NCBI RefSeq assembly: GCF_041021955.1
Contig: NZ_CP158375.1
Span: 186,001-250,000 of the forward strand
Direction of reading: 5' to 3'
Source of the DNA: Caulobacter sp. 73W
GTDB taxonomy: Bacteria; Pseudomonadota; Alphaproteobacteria; Caulobacterales; Caulobacteraceae
Length of the DNA: 64,000 bases
Position numbers and translations under genes: made by a program. Positions 26,554-36,619 of this stretch are shown here, piece after piece. Within the stretch, counting starts at the first letter, position 1. Every line of letters begins with the position of its first letter. The notes under the pieces are model-generated. The model made no database searches. It was given only the letters and a program-made list of their open reading frames with translations, and had not been told where the DNA came from.

Positions 26554-27552
26554 ATGTCCGCTCTCGAACAGATGATGCCGCCCGTCCAGTACGCCGACGT
26601 CAACGGCGTCCGCATGGCCTATTACGAAGCCGGTCCGCGCGGCGGGACACCGATCATCTTCAGCCACGGCTTTCCGGAACTGGCCTTCTCCTGGCGCCAT
26701 CAGATCAAGGCCCTGGCCGAGGCCGGCCGCTGGGTGATCGCGCCGGACCAGCGCGGCTACGGCCTCACCTCCAGCCCTGACGCGGTCGAGGCCTATGACA
26801 TGGCCAATCTGACCGGCGATCTCGTCGGCCTGCTGAATCACCTCGGCGCCGAGAAGGCGATCTTCGTCGGTCACGACTGGGGCGGCATCGTCGTCTGGCA
26901 GATGCCGCTGCGCCATCCCGACCGCACGGCGGCGGTGATCAGCCTGAACACCCCCTTCATCCCGCGCTCGCCGGTCGATCCTATCGCCATCATGCGGGCC
27001 CGTCTGGGCGAGGAGATGTACATCGTCCACTTCCAGAAGCCGGGCGAGGCCGACGCGATCCTCGGTCGGGACGTCGCCAAGACCATGGGCTTCATGCTGC
27101 GCCGCCCGCCCGCCGACCAGGGAGAGTCCGCCGGCTTCGCCACGGAGCGCAAGGAGGGCGACGGCTCGGCCTTCCCCCTGGTGCGGATGGTCGAGACCTA
27201 TGATCCCGCGCTCGACACGCGCGAGACCTTCCTGTCGGACGAGGAGTTCGCCGTCTTCGTCGACAGCTTCCAGCGCACCAGCTTCACCGGCGGCATCAAC
27301 TGGTATCGCAACTTCACACGCAACTGGCGGAACTCCGCCGACCTGTCGACCCAGGTCGATGTGCCCAGCCTGATGGTCATGGCCGAGCGCGACGCGGTTT
27401 TGCCGCCCTCCTCCGCCGACCACATCGGGCGCTTCATCCCCGACCTGGAAAAAGTGCTCATCCCCCGCAGCGGTCACTGGACGCAGCAGGAGGAACCGGA
27501 AGCGGTCAACAAGGTGCTGATCGACTGGTTGGACCGACGTTTTCCCGGGTGA
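26554..27552 (+). CDS. alpha/beta hydrolase, epoxide hydrolase type
   Basis: This 332-residue soluble hydrolase has the soluble-epoxide-hydrolase pattern. FSHGFPELAFSWRHQI provides the HG-x-P oxyanion hole. VGHDWGGIVVWQ carries the Asp nucleophile at the elbow, and RSGHWTQQEEPE holds the catalytic His. The lid region includes GGINWYRNFTRNW, where one ring-opening Tyr is expected. Haloalkane dehalogenases share the Asp nucleophile but have Trp after it in a different setting. ATG 26554 is used; an in-frame ATG at 26539 adds five residues. No gene nearby suggests a particular epoxide. Confidence 0.8.
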   Translation: MSALEQMMPPVQYADVNGVRMAYYEAGPRGGTPIIFSHGFPELAFSWRHQIKALAEAGRWVIAPDQRGYGLTSSPDAVEAYDMANLTGDLVGLLNHLGAEKAIFVGHDWGGIVVWQMPLRHPDRTAAVISLNTPFIPRSPVDPIAIMRARLGEEMYIVHFQKPGEADAILGRDVAKTMGFMLRRPPADQGESAGFATERKEGDGSAFPLVRMVETYDPALDTRETFLSDEEFAVFVDSFQRTSFTGGINWYRNFTRNWRNSADLSTQVDVPSLMVMAERDAVLPPSSADHIGRFIPDLEKVLIPRSGHWTQQEEPEAVNKVLIDWLDRRFPG

Positions 27553-27590
27553 AGCTGGCGGGGGGCGTTTCGGCGCCCTAGGCTGACAGC

Positions 27591-28577
27591 ATGGATCACA
27601 ACGCCGCCTCCCCCGTCATGTCCGCCGCCGGCCGCCGGAGCCTTTACCCCGAGATCGACGCCTACGCCTTCGGCTGGATGCAGACTGACGGCCCGCACGA
27701 GATATATTACGAGGAGTGCGGCAATCCGAACGGCAAGCCGGCCCTGGTCCTGCACGGGGGCCCGGGCGGCGCCATCAACCCAACCATGCGGCGCTTCTTC
27801 GACCCCTCGAAATGGCGGGTGGCCCTGTTCGACCAGCGCGGCTGCGGCCGCTCGCGCCCCAACGCCAGTCTCGAAGACAACACCACCTGGTCGCTTATCG
27901 CCGACATCGAGCGACTGCGTGAACAGCTGGGCGTCGAGAAGTGGACCGTGTTCGGCGGCTCCTGGGGCTCCACCCTCGCCCTGGCCTACGCCATCACCCA
28001 TCCGGAACGCGTCGAAGGCCTCGTCCTGCGCGGCATCTTCCTGCTGACCGAACGCGAACTGCGCTGGTTCTACCAGGACGGCGCCTCCATGCTGTTCCCC
28101 GACGCCTGGGAGCGCTTCCTCAAGCCGATCCCGGAAGCCGAGCGCGGCGACCTGATGGCCGCCTATCACAAACGCCTGACTCACCCCGACCGGGCCGTAC
28201 AGGCCGAGGCGGCGGCGGCCTGGAGCCAATGGGAAGGCGACACCATCTCGATCCGTGGGCCGGAGGCCCGGCCGCCCAAGTTCAACGAGATCGACTTCGC
28301 CATCGCCTTCGCGCGCATCGAATGCCACTTCTTCACCAACCGCGGCTTCTTCGAGCATGACGGCTGGCTGCTGAAGAACGTCGACCGCATCCGCGACATC
28401 CCAGGCTGGATCGTCCAGGGCCGCTTCGACGTGGTGACACCGCTGGAGAGCGCCTACGCCCTGCAGAAGGCTTGGCCCAAGTCCAAGTTCAACATCATCT
28501 GGGACGCCGGCCACGCCTCGACCGAACCGGGCGTCATCGACGCTCTGATCCGCGCTACCGACGCCGCGGCGCGCTAG
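27591..28577 (+). CDS. pip: proline iminopeptidase
   Basis: This serine peptidase of the S33 family removes N-terminal proline from peptides in the cytoplasm. The 328-residue protein has VLHGGPGGAINPTMRRFFDP, the HGGPGG oxyanion motif followed by the Pip-specific stretch. FDQRGCGRSRPNAS, and FGGSWGSTLALAYA with the nucleophilic Ser, are also diagnostic. The catalytic His is in DAGHASTEPG, and the Asp in GRFDVVTPLES. It begins 38 bp after the epoxide hydrolase on the same strand and ends 13 bp before the convergent serine-hydrolase stop. A later in-frame ATG (27618) is an alternative start. Confidence 0.9.
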   Translation: MDHNAASPVMSAAGRRSLYPEIDAYAFGWMQTDGPHEIYYEECGNPNGKPALVLHGGPGGAINPTMRRFFDPSKWRVALFDQRGCGRSRPNASLEDNTTWSLIADIERLREQLGVEKWTVFGGSWGSTLALAYAITHPERVEGLVLRGIFLLTERELRWFYQDGASMLFPDAWERFLKPIPEAERGDLMAAYHKRLTHPDRAVQAEAAAAWSQWEGDTISIRGPEARPPKFNEIDFAIAFARIECHFFTNRGFFEHDGWLLKNVDRIRDIPGWIVQGRFDVVTPLESAYALQKAWPKSKFNIIWDAGHASTEPGVIDALIRATDAAAR

Positions 28578-28590
28578 GCCGGGACGCCAG

Positions 28591-29640
28591 TCACCGCTCA
28601 AGCGCCGGCAGCACGTGATCTATCAGGAGCTGGTCGGTGATCCCGTGCGGATTGCGGACGCCGAAGTTCTCGGTCGTCACGACGATAACCGCTTCCAGGT
28701 CGGGAAACGCCATGACCCGGTTGCCGCCGCTGCCGGACATCATCCAGGCCGGATGCGAGCCGGCGGCGGTCTTGAAGGTCGGCAGCCACACGAGATAGCC
28801 ATAGTCGCCCCGCGTCTCGGACACATTGACGTGCGGCTTGGTCATCGACCGCACCCAGTCTTCCGAAAGCACCTGACGGCCGTCGCGACGCCCGCCGTCC
28901 AGCAGCAATTGGCCCAGCGCCATCAGATCGCGGCTGCGCAGCCCCAGCCCCCCGCCGCTCATGGCGATCCCGGTCGGTGAGGCCTGCCAGCGCTCACCCT
29001 CGATGCCGAGAGGGCCGAACAGGACGTCGTGGGCGAAGGCCTGCAACGGCCGTCCCGTCGCCTTCTGCACCACAGCGCCGAGCGTCACCACGCCGGCCGT
29101 GCAGTAGCTGAAGGATCGGCCATAGGGCGAGCCCTCCGGCTTGGGCGCCCATTCGGGGAAGCCTTTTATCGGCAGGTCCAGGGCGAATCTCGCCCAGTCC
29201 TCGATCAGGTACATCCGCTCCTCGTTGCCGCGCGAGAACGTGTTGTTGTCATCGCACTCGAGCAGGGAGCTCATCGTCAGGAAATCCTCAACGGTGATGC
29301 GCGCCTTGCGGGGATCGGGATTCTCGAAGGGCTTGCGGCCCTGAATGAACGGCGCGACCGGTTCGTCCACGCCGTTCAGGTCGCCGCGCGCTATGGCGGC
29401 CCCGACTAGCATCGCCGTGACGGTCTTGGTCACCGAGCGGGTGTTGCGCCGCGCCTCGGCTCCGCCCTGATCGAAATAGGCCTCGTGGATCACTTGGCCA
29501 CGCCGGGCGACCACGACGCTGGTGATCTTCTGGAACTGGCCCGCGCGGATCGCGGCGTCCATCGCCGCCAAAGGCTGTTGGGCGACGGCGGGCGTGTAGG
29601 CCAGGACGCCAAGGGCGATGGCGACGAGCAGACTGCGCAT
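28591..29640 (-). CDS. secreted beta-lactamase-fold serine hydrolase
   Basis: The 349-residue protein has a signal peptide (about residues 1-20, cut after VAQ-like AVA-Q). The penicillin-binding/esterase fold shows SVTKT with the active-site Ser-x-x-Lys. The second motif is SYCTAGV, in which the usual Y-x-N is Y-C-T, as in many esterase-like members. The K/H-T-G motif is replaced by a SGSGG block. It is probably an esterase, amidase or D-peptidase acting in the periplasm rather than a true beta-lactamase. GGAGAG precedes the ATG at 29640. It lies 73 bp downstream of the AraC regulator on the same strand. Confidence 0.75.
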   Translation of the reverse strand: MRSLLVAIALGVLAYTPAVAQQPLAAMDAAIRAGQFQKITSVVVARRGQVIHEAYFDQGGAEARRNTRSVTKTVTAMLVGAAIARGDLNGVDEPVAPFIQGRKPFENPDPRKARITVEDFLTMSSLLECDDNNTFSRGNEERMYLIEDWARFALDLPIKGFPEWAPKPEGSPYGRSFSYCTAGVVTLGAVVQKATGRPLQAFAHDVLFGPLGIEGERWQASPTGIAMSGGGLGLRSRDLMALGQLLLDGGRRDGRQVLSEDWVRSMTKPHVNVSETRGDYGYLVWLPTFKTAAGSHPAWMMSGSGGNRVMAFPDLEAVIVVTTENFGVRNPHGITDQLLIDHVLPALER

Positions 29641-29713
29641 TAAAGGAACTCTCCGGATAGACGAGGCTTTCTTGGCACCCCGCCGAGCCGGCGTCTTGAA
29701 CAGCTGAAACCGC

Positions 29714-30523
29714 TCAGGCGAAAGCAGCGCGGTAGCGCGCCGGCGTCAGGCCATAGACGGCCCCGAAATCCCGCGTCAGGTGGCTCTGGTCGGCATAGCC
29801 CGCACGGACAGCAGCCTCGGCCAGATCGACCCCGCGCATGACCAGACCCGCCGCCCGGTCCGCCCTGGCCATGCGGATGGCCGAGGCCGGAGAGCGGCCG
29901 TAGTGGCGTCGGTATCGACGGGCTAGGCTGACGGGATGAACCCCGACCTCGCGGGCGACTTCCCTTACCTCCAGCCCCGCCTGATCGCACAGGTCCCAGA
30001 TCATCTCATCGGCCCGCATGAGCCACTCCGGAGCCGGATCCTCGTCCAGTTCCGCGGCGCTCAGGACCGCGGCGGCCATATCCAGAACCAGACCCTCCAC
30101 CGCGATCTCGTCCCCCGCCGCCAACCGCGCCAAGCGGCCGACCAGGCGTCTGGCCGCCGTGCCAGCCTGATGTTCCCTCAGGCGCAGAGGATCTCCCTGG
30201 GCCGCGCCTTTGGGCGGCATGAAGCTTACCGACAGGAAACGGCCGCCGGGTTTCTCGAAGCAGTCCCGATGCTCAACGCCAGGCGGGTTCCACACCAGGG
30301 CGCCCGGGCCAAACGCCTCATCACGCGGCGTGCGCGGATCCTGGGCGAGACTGCAGTAGCCACCATCCAGGGCTAGAATGAAATGAGCGTCCTCATGCAC
30401 ATGCGTCGGCACGCATTCGGGCGGCAGGCTGGCTTGCCACAGCCCGACCTTAAATCCCGCCACGTCCGTCCAACGGGATCGGTCCCCCATGAACGCGCCG
30501 GGTAGGAAGGTCGGTGAAGGCAT
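29714..30523 (-). CDS. AraC-family transcriptional regulator with cupin sensor
   Basis: This 269-residue regulator has an N-terminal cupin domain (THVHEDAHFILALDGGY; WNPPGVEHRDC) that would bind a small ligand. The C-terminal AraC DNA-binding domain has LEVREVAREVGVHPVSLARRYRRHYG as the first helix-turn-helix and LAEAAVRAGYADQSHLTRDFGAVYG as the second. The ATG at 30523 lies 29 bp after the rodA stop on the same strand, so it may be read through from the mre operon. A second in-frame ATG at 30490 is possible. It may control the serine hydrolase gene next to it. Its ligand is unknown. Confidence 0.85.
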   Translation of the reverse strand: MPSPTFLPGAFMGDRSRWTDVAGFKVGLWQASLPPECVPTHVHEDAHFILALDGGYCSLAQDPRTPRDEAFGPGALVWNPPGVEHRDCFEKPGGRFLSVSFMPPKGAAQGDPLRLREHQAGTAARRLVGRLARLAAGDEIAVEGLVLDMAAAVLSAAELDEDPAPEWLMRADEMIWDLCDQAGLEVREVAREVGVHPVSLARRYRRHYGRSPASAIRMARADRAAGLVMRGVDLAEAAVRAGYADQSHLTRDFGAVYGLTPARYRAAFA

Positions 30524-30552
30524 GACGTCAGCACCCTCGCGATCGCCGTCTT

Positions 30553-31707
30553 CTACAGCAGCGTGCCCTTGCCGCTGGTCACTTCGGTATAGCGATGCAC
30601 CCGCGCGGCCAGGACCAGACCAAAGCCGATCATCATGGTCAGCATCACGGTGCCGCCATAGGAGAGCATCGCCATGGGCACGCCCACGACCGGCGCCATC
30701 CCCATGACCATCGCCCCATTGATCAGGACGTAGAGCGCGAACGTCGCCGTCACACCCGCCGCGCCCAGCCGGCCGAAGTGGCTATGGGTGATCGAGGCCA
30801 TGCGCAGGGCCATGAAGATCACAGCCCCATAGAGGAACAGCACCGACACGCAGCCCACGAAGCCGAACTCCTCGGCCAGGGTCGCGAAGATGAAGTCGGT
30901 ATGCTTTTCCGGCAGGAAGTTGAGCTGGCTCTGCGACCCCAGGCCAAAGCCCTTGCCCAGCGGTCCTCCGGAACCCAGCGCGATCTTGGACTGCAAAATG
31001 TGATAGCCCGATCCTGAGGGGTCGTTCTCTGGATCCATGAAGGTCAGCACCCGCTTGCGCTGATAATCATGCAGGACGAACATCACGAACGGCGGAATGG
31101 CGATGCCCACCGACAGCGCCGCCGCGCCGATGATCTTCCACGACAGACCGGCCAGCACCATGATCGCCCCGCCCGTGGCCGCGATGAGAACCGCGGTGCC
31201 GAGGTCCGGCTGGTGCGCCACCAGCAGTACCGGCACAGCGACCATGGCCGCAGGGATCAGCAGCCACCAGGACATCCGGGCGCTGTCCCCCGACATGCCG
31301 TGATAGAACCGCGCCAGGCCCAGCACGACGCCGATCTTCATGATCTCCGACGGCTGAAGGCGCACCGGCCCCAGTTGCAGCCAGCGCTGGGCGCCAAGCG
31401 AGATGTCGCCCATCACCTCCACCGCCAGAAGCAGAATGAGACCGACTCCGTAGACGGGATAGGACAGGGCGAACCAGACCCGCAGGTCGATCATCGCCAG
31501 GGCGATCATCAGGGCGAAACAGAAGGCGAAGCGCCCCGCCGTCGACAGCGCCCAGGGCGTCCAGGATCCGCCGGCGATCGAAAACTGCATCAAAATGCCC
31601 GCGCCGGCGATCAGGCACAGCGCCAGGCAGAAGACCCAGTCGATCTCCTTGAACTTCACGATCAGCCGGTCGCGTTCACCCGGCCGCGTCAGGGCGCTCA
31701 TGGTCAT
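30553..31707 (-). CDS. rodA: RodA, SEDS-family peptidoglycan glycosyltransferase
   Basis: RodA polymerises lipid II into glycan strands during cell elongation, working with PBP2. It has 384 residues and about ten membrane helices. SEDS hallmarks are WLQLGPVRLQPSEIMKIG, AHQPDLGTAVL with the catalytic-region Asp, GSGGPLGKGFGLGSQSQLNFLPEKHTDFIF, and EEFGFVG, followed by GVPMAMLSYGGT. Its ATG overlaps the mrdA stop in ATGA, so translation is coupled. It is the last member of mreB-mreC-mreD-mrdA-rodA. Confidence 0.95.
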   Translation of the reverse strand: MTMSALTRPGERDRLIVKFKEIDWVFCLALCLIAGAGILMQFSIAGGSWTPWALSTAGRFAFCFALMIALAMIDLRVWFALSYPVYGVGLILLLAVEVMGDISLGAQRWLQLGPVRLQPSEIMKIGVVLGLARFYHGMSGDSARMSWWLLIPAAMVAVPVLLVAHQPDLGTAVLIAATGGAIMVLAGLSWKIIGAAALSVGIAIPPFVMFVLHDYQRKRVLTFMDPENDPSGSGYHILQSKIALGSGGPLGKGFGLGSQSQLNFLPEKHTDFIFATLAEEFGFVGCVSVLFLYGAVIFMALRMASITHSHFGRLGAAGVTATFALYVLINGAMVMGMAPVVGVPMAMLSYGGTVMLTMMIGFGLVLAARVHRYTEVTSGKGTLL

Positions 31708-33704
31708 CGGGGCGTCTCCGGCGTGGGAGCGGTCGTCTGTTCGGGCGGCGCCGCCGTCTCGATCGGCGCGTCCGGCGCCGCGCCTTCGACCGTCGCCTCG
31801 GGCGTCAGTTCGGGCATGGGCAGCGGCCGCTCGATGCGGGCGCGCACCTCGGGGTCCTTCAGTAGGGCCACGCGCATGACCTCGCGCGCACGCGGCGCGC
31901 CGGCGGTGGCGCCGCCCATGCCGCCGTGCTGGATGATCACCGACAGCGCATAGCGCGGGTCGTCATAGGGCGCGAAAGCGACGTACAGGTTGTGGTCCTT
32001 GAAGCGCCAGGGCACGCCGGTCATCTTGCGCGAACCCGCGCCATAGGAACGGACCTGAGCCGTACCGGTCTTGCCGGCCATCTTCACATCGCCCAGGCCC
32101 AGCTGGCTCTGCCGATAGGCGGTGCCGCTGGTGTCGTTGGCCACCGCCGCCATGCCGCCCCGCACGACGTTCAGATGCTCTTGGCTGAACGGCAGATCCG
32201 GCACGTCGTCGCCGTGCGGCCGCTCCACCCCGCCCACTGACTTGATCAGTCGCGGATTCAGGGCCTTCCTGCCGTTCGCCAAGCGCGCGGTCATCACGCA
32301 CAGTTGCAGGGCGTTGACGGCCAGAGCCCCCTGCCCGATCGCGTAGCTGGGCGTCTCGCCCGGATACCAGGTCTGGTTCGCCGGATTGCGCTTGAAGGCG
32401 CGCTTCTTCCATTCCCGGTCGGGCACCGTGCCCTTCTTCTGGCCGGGAATGCCGATATCGAAGGTCTGGCCGAAGCCGAAAGCCCGGGCCACCTGGGCGA
32501 TCCGGTCGGGGCCAACCCGCAGAGACATCGTGTAGAAATAGACGTCGCAGGAGTTCTTGATCGCGTCGTGGACGTTCTGCGAGCCGTGCCGGCCCCAGCA
32601 GTGGAACGTGCGCCCGCCGAAGAACCACCCCCCGGAGCAGTGAACCCGCTCCTCGGGATTGATGCCGGCCTCCAGGCAGGCCAGCGCCGTCATGGTCTTG
32701 AAGGTCGAGCCTGGCGGATAGGTGCCGCTCAGCGCCTTGTCGAGCAGCGGCTTGCGCTCATACTCCGACAGGGCCCGGTATTCCGGCCCCGACAGGCCGC
32801 GCACGAAGCGGTTGGCGTCGAAACTGGGCGCGGACACCATGCCCAGGATGTCGCCGTTGCGGCAGTCCATCACCACGATGGCGCCGCTCTCGTCGCCCAT
32901 GACTTCCAGCGCACGGTTCTGGATGTCCGCATCCAGGGTCAGGCGGACTTCCTTGCCGGGGATCGAGGGGATGTCGCCCTCGGGATCGGCCCGAACCACG
33001 CGGCCGCGCGCGTCCACCTCGACCTTGTTGGCGCCCGGCTTGCCGCGCAGCTCGACGTCGAGGGCCTTCTCGACCCCCTGCTTGCCGATCCGGAAACCGG
33101 GGTGCAGCAGCAGCGGCTCGGGATTGGGACCAGCTTCCTTCAGGTCGCGATCCGAGATCTTGGCCACATAGCCGATGACGTGCGCGAAGGCGCCGCCGAA
33201 CGGGTAGACCCGCACCTCGCCCATGTCGGCGGTCACGCCCGGCAGTTCCGGCGCGCGCACGTTGATGCGGCTGAATTCCTCCCAGGTCATGTCTTCCATG
33301 ACCGCGACGGGCGCATTGCGCGGGCTGTTATTGATGTCGCGGATCGCGCGCTTCTGGCGTGCTTCATCCCACGGCAGCAGCAGCGCCAGCTCGGCGACGG
33401 TCTTGTCGACGTCCATCTCCTTGGAGCGTGAGACCAGGAGGCGGAAGTTGGGTCGATTGGACGCCAGCGATACGCCGTTGCGGTCCAGGATCAGGCCGCG
33501 GGGCGGCGGCGCCAGGCGGAAGTTGAACTGGTTGCCGGCCGACAGCTTCTGATACCGCCCCGCCTCGACCAGCTGCAGCTGGGCGAGGCGTCCGCCCAGG
33601 GTCAGGAGGCCGACGCCCGTCAGACCGCCCATCAGGAACGCGCGGCGGTGGAACGTGCCCTGACGCTCGTTCACCTCGGAAAAGAAGATAGACGGCTCGC
33701 CCAT
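31704..33704 (-). CDS. mrdA: penicillin-binding protein 2, elongation transpeptidase
   Basis: This class B PBP cross-links new glycan strands during elongation. The 666-residue protein has a short cytoplasmic tail and a membrane anchor (about residues 24-42, AFLMGGLTGVGLLTLGG). A dimerisation domain follows with RGLILDRNG. The transpeptidase domain has GSTFK (active-site Ser-x-x-Lys) in GTYPPGSTFKTM, SCD in KNSCDVYFY as the second motif, and KTGTAQ as the third. The C-terminal tail is Pro/Thr-rich. Its ATG shares a base with the mreD stop, and its stop overlaps the rodA start. Confidence 0.95.
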   Translation of the reverse strand: MGEPSIFFSEVNERQGTFHRRAFLMGGLTGVGLLTLGGRLAQLQLVEAGRYQKLSAGNQFNFRLAPPPRGLILDRNGVSLASNRPNFRLLVSRSKEMDVDKTVAELALLLPWDEARQKRAIRDINNSPRNAPVAVMEDMTWEEFSRINVRAPELPGVTADMGEVRVYPFGGAFAHVIGYVAKISDRDLKEAGPNPEPLLLHPGFRIGKQGVEKALDVELRGKPGANKVEVDARGRVVRADPEGDIPSIPGKEVRLTLDADIQNRALEVMGDESGAIVVMDCRNGDILGMVSAPSFDANRFVRGLSGPEYRALSEYERKPLLDKALSGTYPPGSTFKTMTALACLEAGINPEERVHCSGGWFFGGRTFHCWGRHGSQNVHDAIKNSCDVYFYTMSLRVGPDRIAQVARAFGFGQTFDIGIPGQKKGTVPDREWKKRAFKRNPANQTWYPGETPSYAIGQGALAVNALQLCVMTARLANGRKALNPRLIKSVGGVERPHGDDVPDLPFSQEHLNVVRGGMAAVANDTSGTAYRQSQLGLGDVKMAGKTGTAQVRSYGAGSRKMTGVPWRFKDHNLYVAFAPYDDPRYALSVIIQHGGMGGATAGAPRAREVMRVALLKDPEVRARIERPLPMPELTPEATVEGAAPDAPIETAAPPEQTTAPTPETPR

Positions 33705-34216
33705 CAGCGGAAACGCACGTCCTGATCTTCAAACCGCTCGATCAGCCAAGCGGCCGCCGGATACAGCGCCACCGTGATCAGGAACTGCCAGAAGACCGGA
33801 ACCGGGCCCGGACGGCCCAACTCGCCGAAGATCATGAAGGCGTAGCCCACGGCCATGGCCAGGGCGATGCAGCCCGCATACCACAGGAACATCATAAGTC
33901 CGCTCTGGCCGCTGAGGATGTTCCGAAGACCGATCACCACGGCGTAGACGATCAGCAGGGCCAGCGCCCACAGGCCGATCGGCCCGCCCCAGAAGCCGTC
34001 GAAGAACAGGCCCAGGATCAGCAGCGCGAACGGCGCCAGCACCGAGGGGCGGATCACCCCCCAGGCGAAGGCCGGAACCAGGGCCCACATAGGCTCCGGC
34101 ATCTGAAAGCCGAACGCGCGCGCGGGCATGGCGAACAGGATCGCAGCGACGATGCAGATCAGCATCGGCACGGCCAGCCACTGGACAGGATTGAGCCCGG
34201 CGGCCGCGCGCCTCAC
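33704..34216 (-). CDS. mreD: MreD, rod-shape membrane protein
   Basis: MreD is an inner-membrane partner in the elongasome. The GTG at 34216 overlaps the mreC stop (GTGA), giving 170 residues, which is the normal family length; the longer open frame upstream lies inside mreC. It has five or six predicted membrane helices, beginning after RRAAAGLNPVQW, and includes GLFFDGFWGGPIGLWALALL with the acidic residue typical of the family. The C-terminus is charged (ERFEDQDVRFR). It is recognised by position between mreC and mrdA and by topology. Confidence 0.9.
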   Translation of the reverse strand: MRRAAAGLNPVQWLAVPMLICIVAAILFAMPARAFGFQMPEPMWALVPAFAWGVIRPSVLAPFALLILGLFFDGFWGGPIGLWALALLIVYAVVIGLRNILSGQSGLMMFLWYAGCIALAMAVGYAFMIFGELGRPGPVPVFWQFLITVALYPAAAWLIERFEDQDVRFR

Positions 34217-35298
34217 TGCGGCGTCCCCGGGGTCGTCGCGGGCGCGGCCAGTTGCGGGGCCGGCGGTCGGGGCGCCGACGGCGCCGGTGCAGGCGTCGCC
34301 GTGGCCGGAGGCGTCGTCGCCGAGGCGGCCGGAGGCGTCGCGCCAGCAGTCGGCGGGGCGACGTTGCCCAGGATCGTCTGAACCTTGCGGGCTTCGGGAT
34401 CCTCGGTGTTGATGGTCGGCAGCTGGGTCGTCGACAGAGACTTCTGGTCGGCCAGTTGGGCGAAATCCTTGAACAGCAGGATCCGCACGTAGTCGATTGG
34501 TGTGGAGTTGGCGAACAGCGCCACACGCCACGCGCCGTCCAGCCCCTTGACCGCCACGCCGACCGGCAGACCGCGCGGCAGCACGCCGCCGTCGCCGGAG
34601 GTAACGATGCGGTCGCCTTCCTTCACCGGATCGCGGCCGCGCAGATACTCCAGGCGCGGGTTGGGGCCGCCATCACCGGTCAGGATCGAGCGGGCGTTGG
34701 TGCGGTCGATCATCACCGGAGTGCGCGAGGTCGTGTCGGTGAGCAGCAGCACCCGGCTGACATTGCTGCCCACACCGACGACACGGCCGATCAGGCCATG
34801 CTCGCTCATCACCGGATTGCCGCTGATCACGCCCTTGTCGCCGCCGGCGTCGGCCAGGCGGGTGTTGGCGTATGGACCGCGGCTATCGCTGATGACCCGC
34901 GCCGCCACCATCGGGATCGGCGGATCGGTACGCAGTCCCATCAGGGTGCGGTAGCGCTCGTTGATGTCGCGCTGGGCCAGAGCGACGTCGCGCCATTGGC
35001 GCATCTCGACCAACTCGGCCTTGAGCCTGCGATTGTCCGACACGGCGAAGAAATAGTCGCCGACCCAATCGGCGAAGGAGCGGGTCCAGCGTCCGGGCGC
35101 GGATACGGCCCCGCTGACCGGCGCGGCCACGGTGTCCACGGCCTGGCGCGTGACGCCATAGGCCTGGTTCTGCAAGGTTTCGCGGCGGTCATTCACCAGC
35201 AAGGCGACGGCGACAATGCCGGCCACGATCAAGGCCACCGCCGCCGTCCAGGTCAGCGGGACCTTCAACTCGCCAAACTGACCTTCTTTCAAGGCCAC
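34213..35298 (-). CDS. mreC: MreC, periplasmic rod-shape scaffold
   Basis: MreC links MreB filaments to periplasmic peptidoglycan enzymes. The 361-residue protein has an N-terminal membrane segment (about residues 14-32, VPLTWTAAVALIVAGIVAVAL). A coiled coil with DNRRLKAELVEMRQW follows, then the beta-barrel core with VISDSRGPYANTRLADAG and VMSEHGLIGRVVGVG. A Pro/Ala/Thr-rich C-terminal tail of about 70 residues follows. The start is GTG at 35298 with GGGAGA upstream. It follows mreB after 91 bp and overlaps mreD by 4 bases. Confidence 0.93.
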   Translation of the reverse strand: MALKEGQFGELKVPLTWTAAVALIVAGIVAVALLVNDRRETLQNQAYGVTRQAVDTVAAPVSGAVSAPGRWTRSFADWVGDYFFAVSDNRRLKAELVEMRQWRDVALAQRDINERYRTLMGLRTDPPIPMVAARVISDSRGPYANTRLADAGGDKGVISGNPVMSEHGLIGRVVGVGSNVSRVLLLTDTTSRTPVMIDRTNARSILTGDGGPNPRLEYLRGRDPVKEGDRIVTSGDGGVLPRGLPVGVAVKGLDGAWRVALFANSTPIDYVRILLFKDFAQLADQKSLSTTQLPTINTEDPEARKVQTILGNVAPPTAGATPPAASATTPPATATPAPAPSAPRPPAPQLAAPATTPGTPQ

Positions 35299-35389
35299 TT
35301 TATGGGGTCTCCCGGCGCCCCGCGCCCGACTCAGGTGTCGCCCCCAGTCTAGCCCGCATCGCGGACGAAACGCAGGGGCGTCACGGCTA

Positions 35390-36592
<1,203 letters not shown>

Positions 36593-36619
36593 TCAAGGCC
36601 TATCGGAGCGGTCTGTTCA

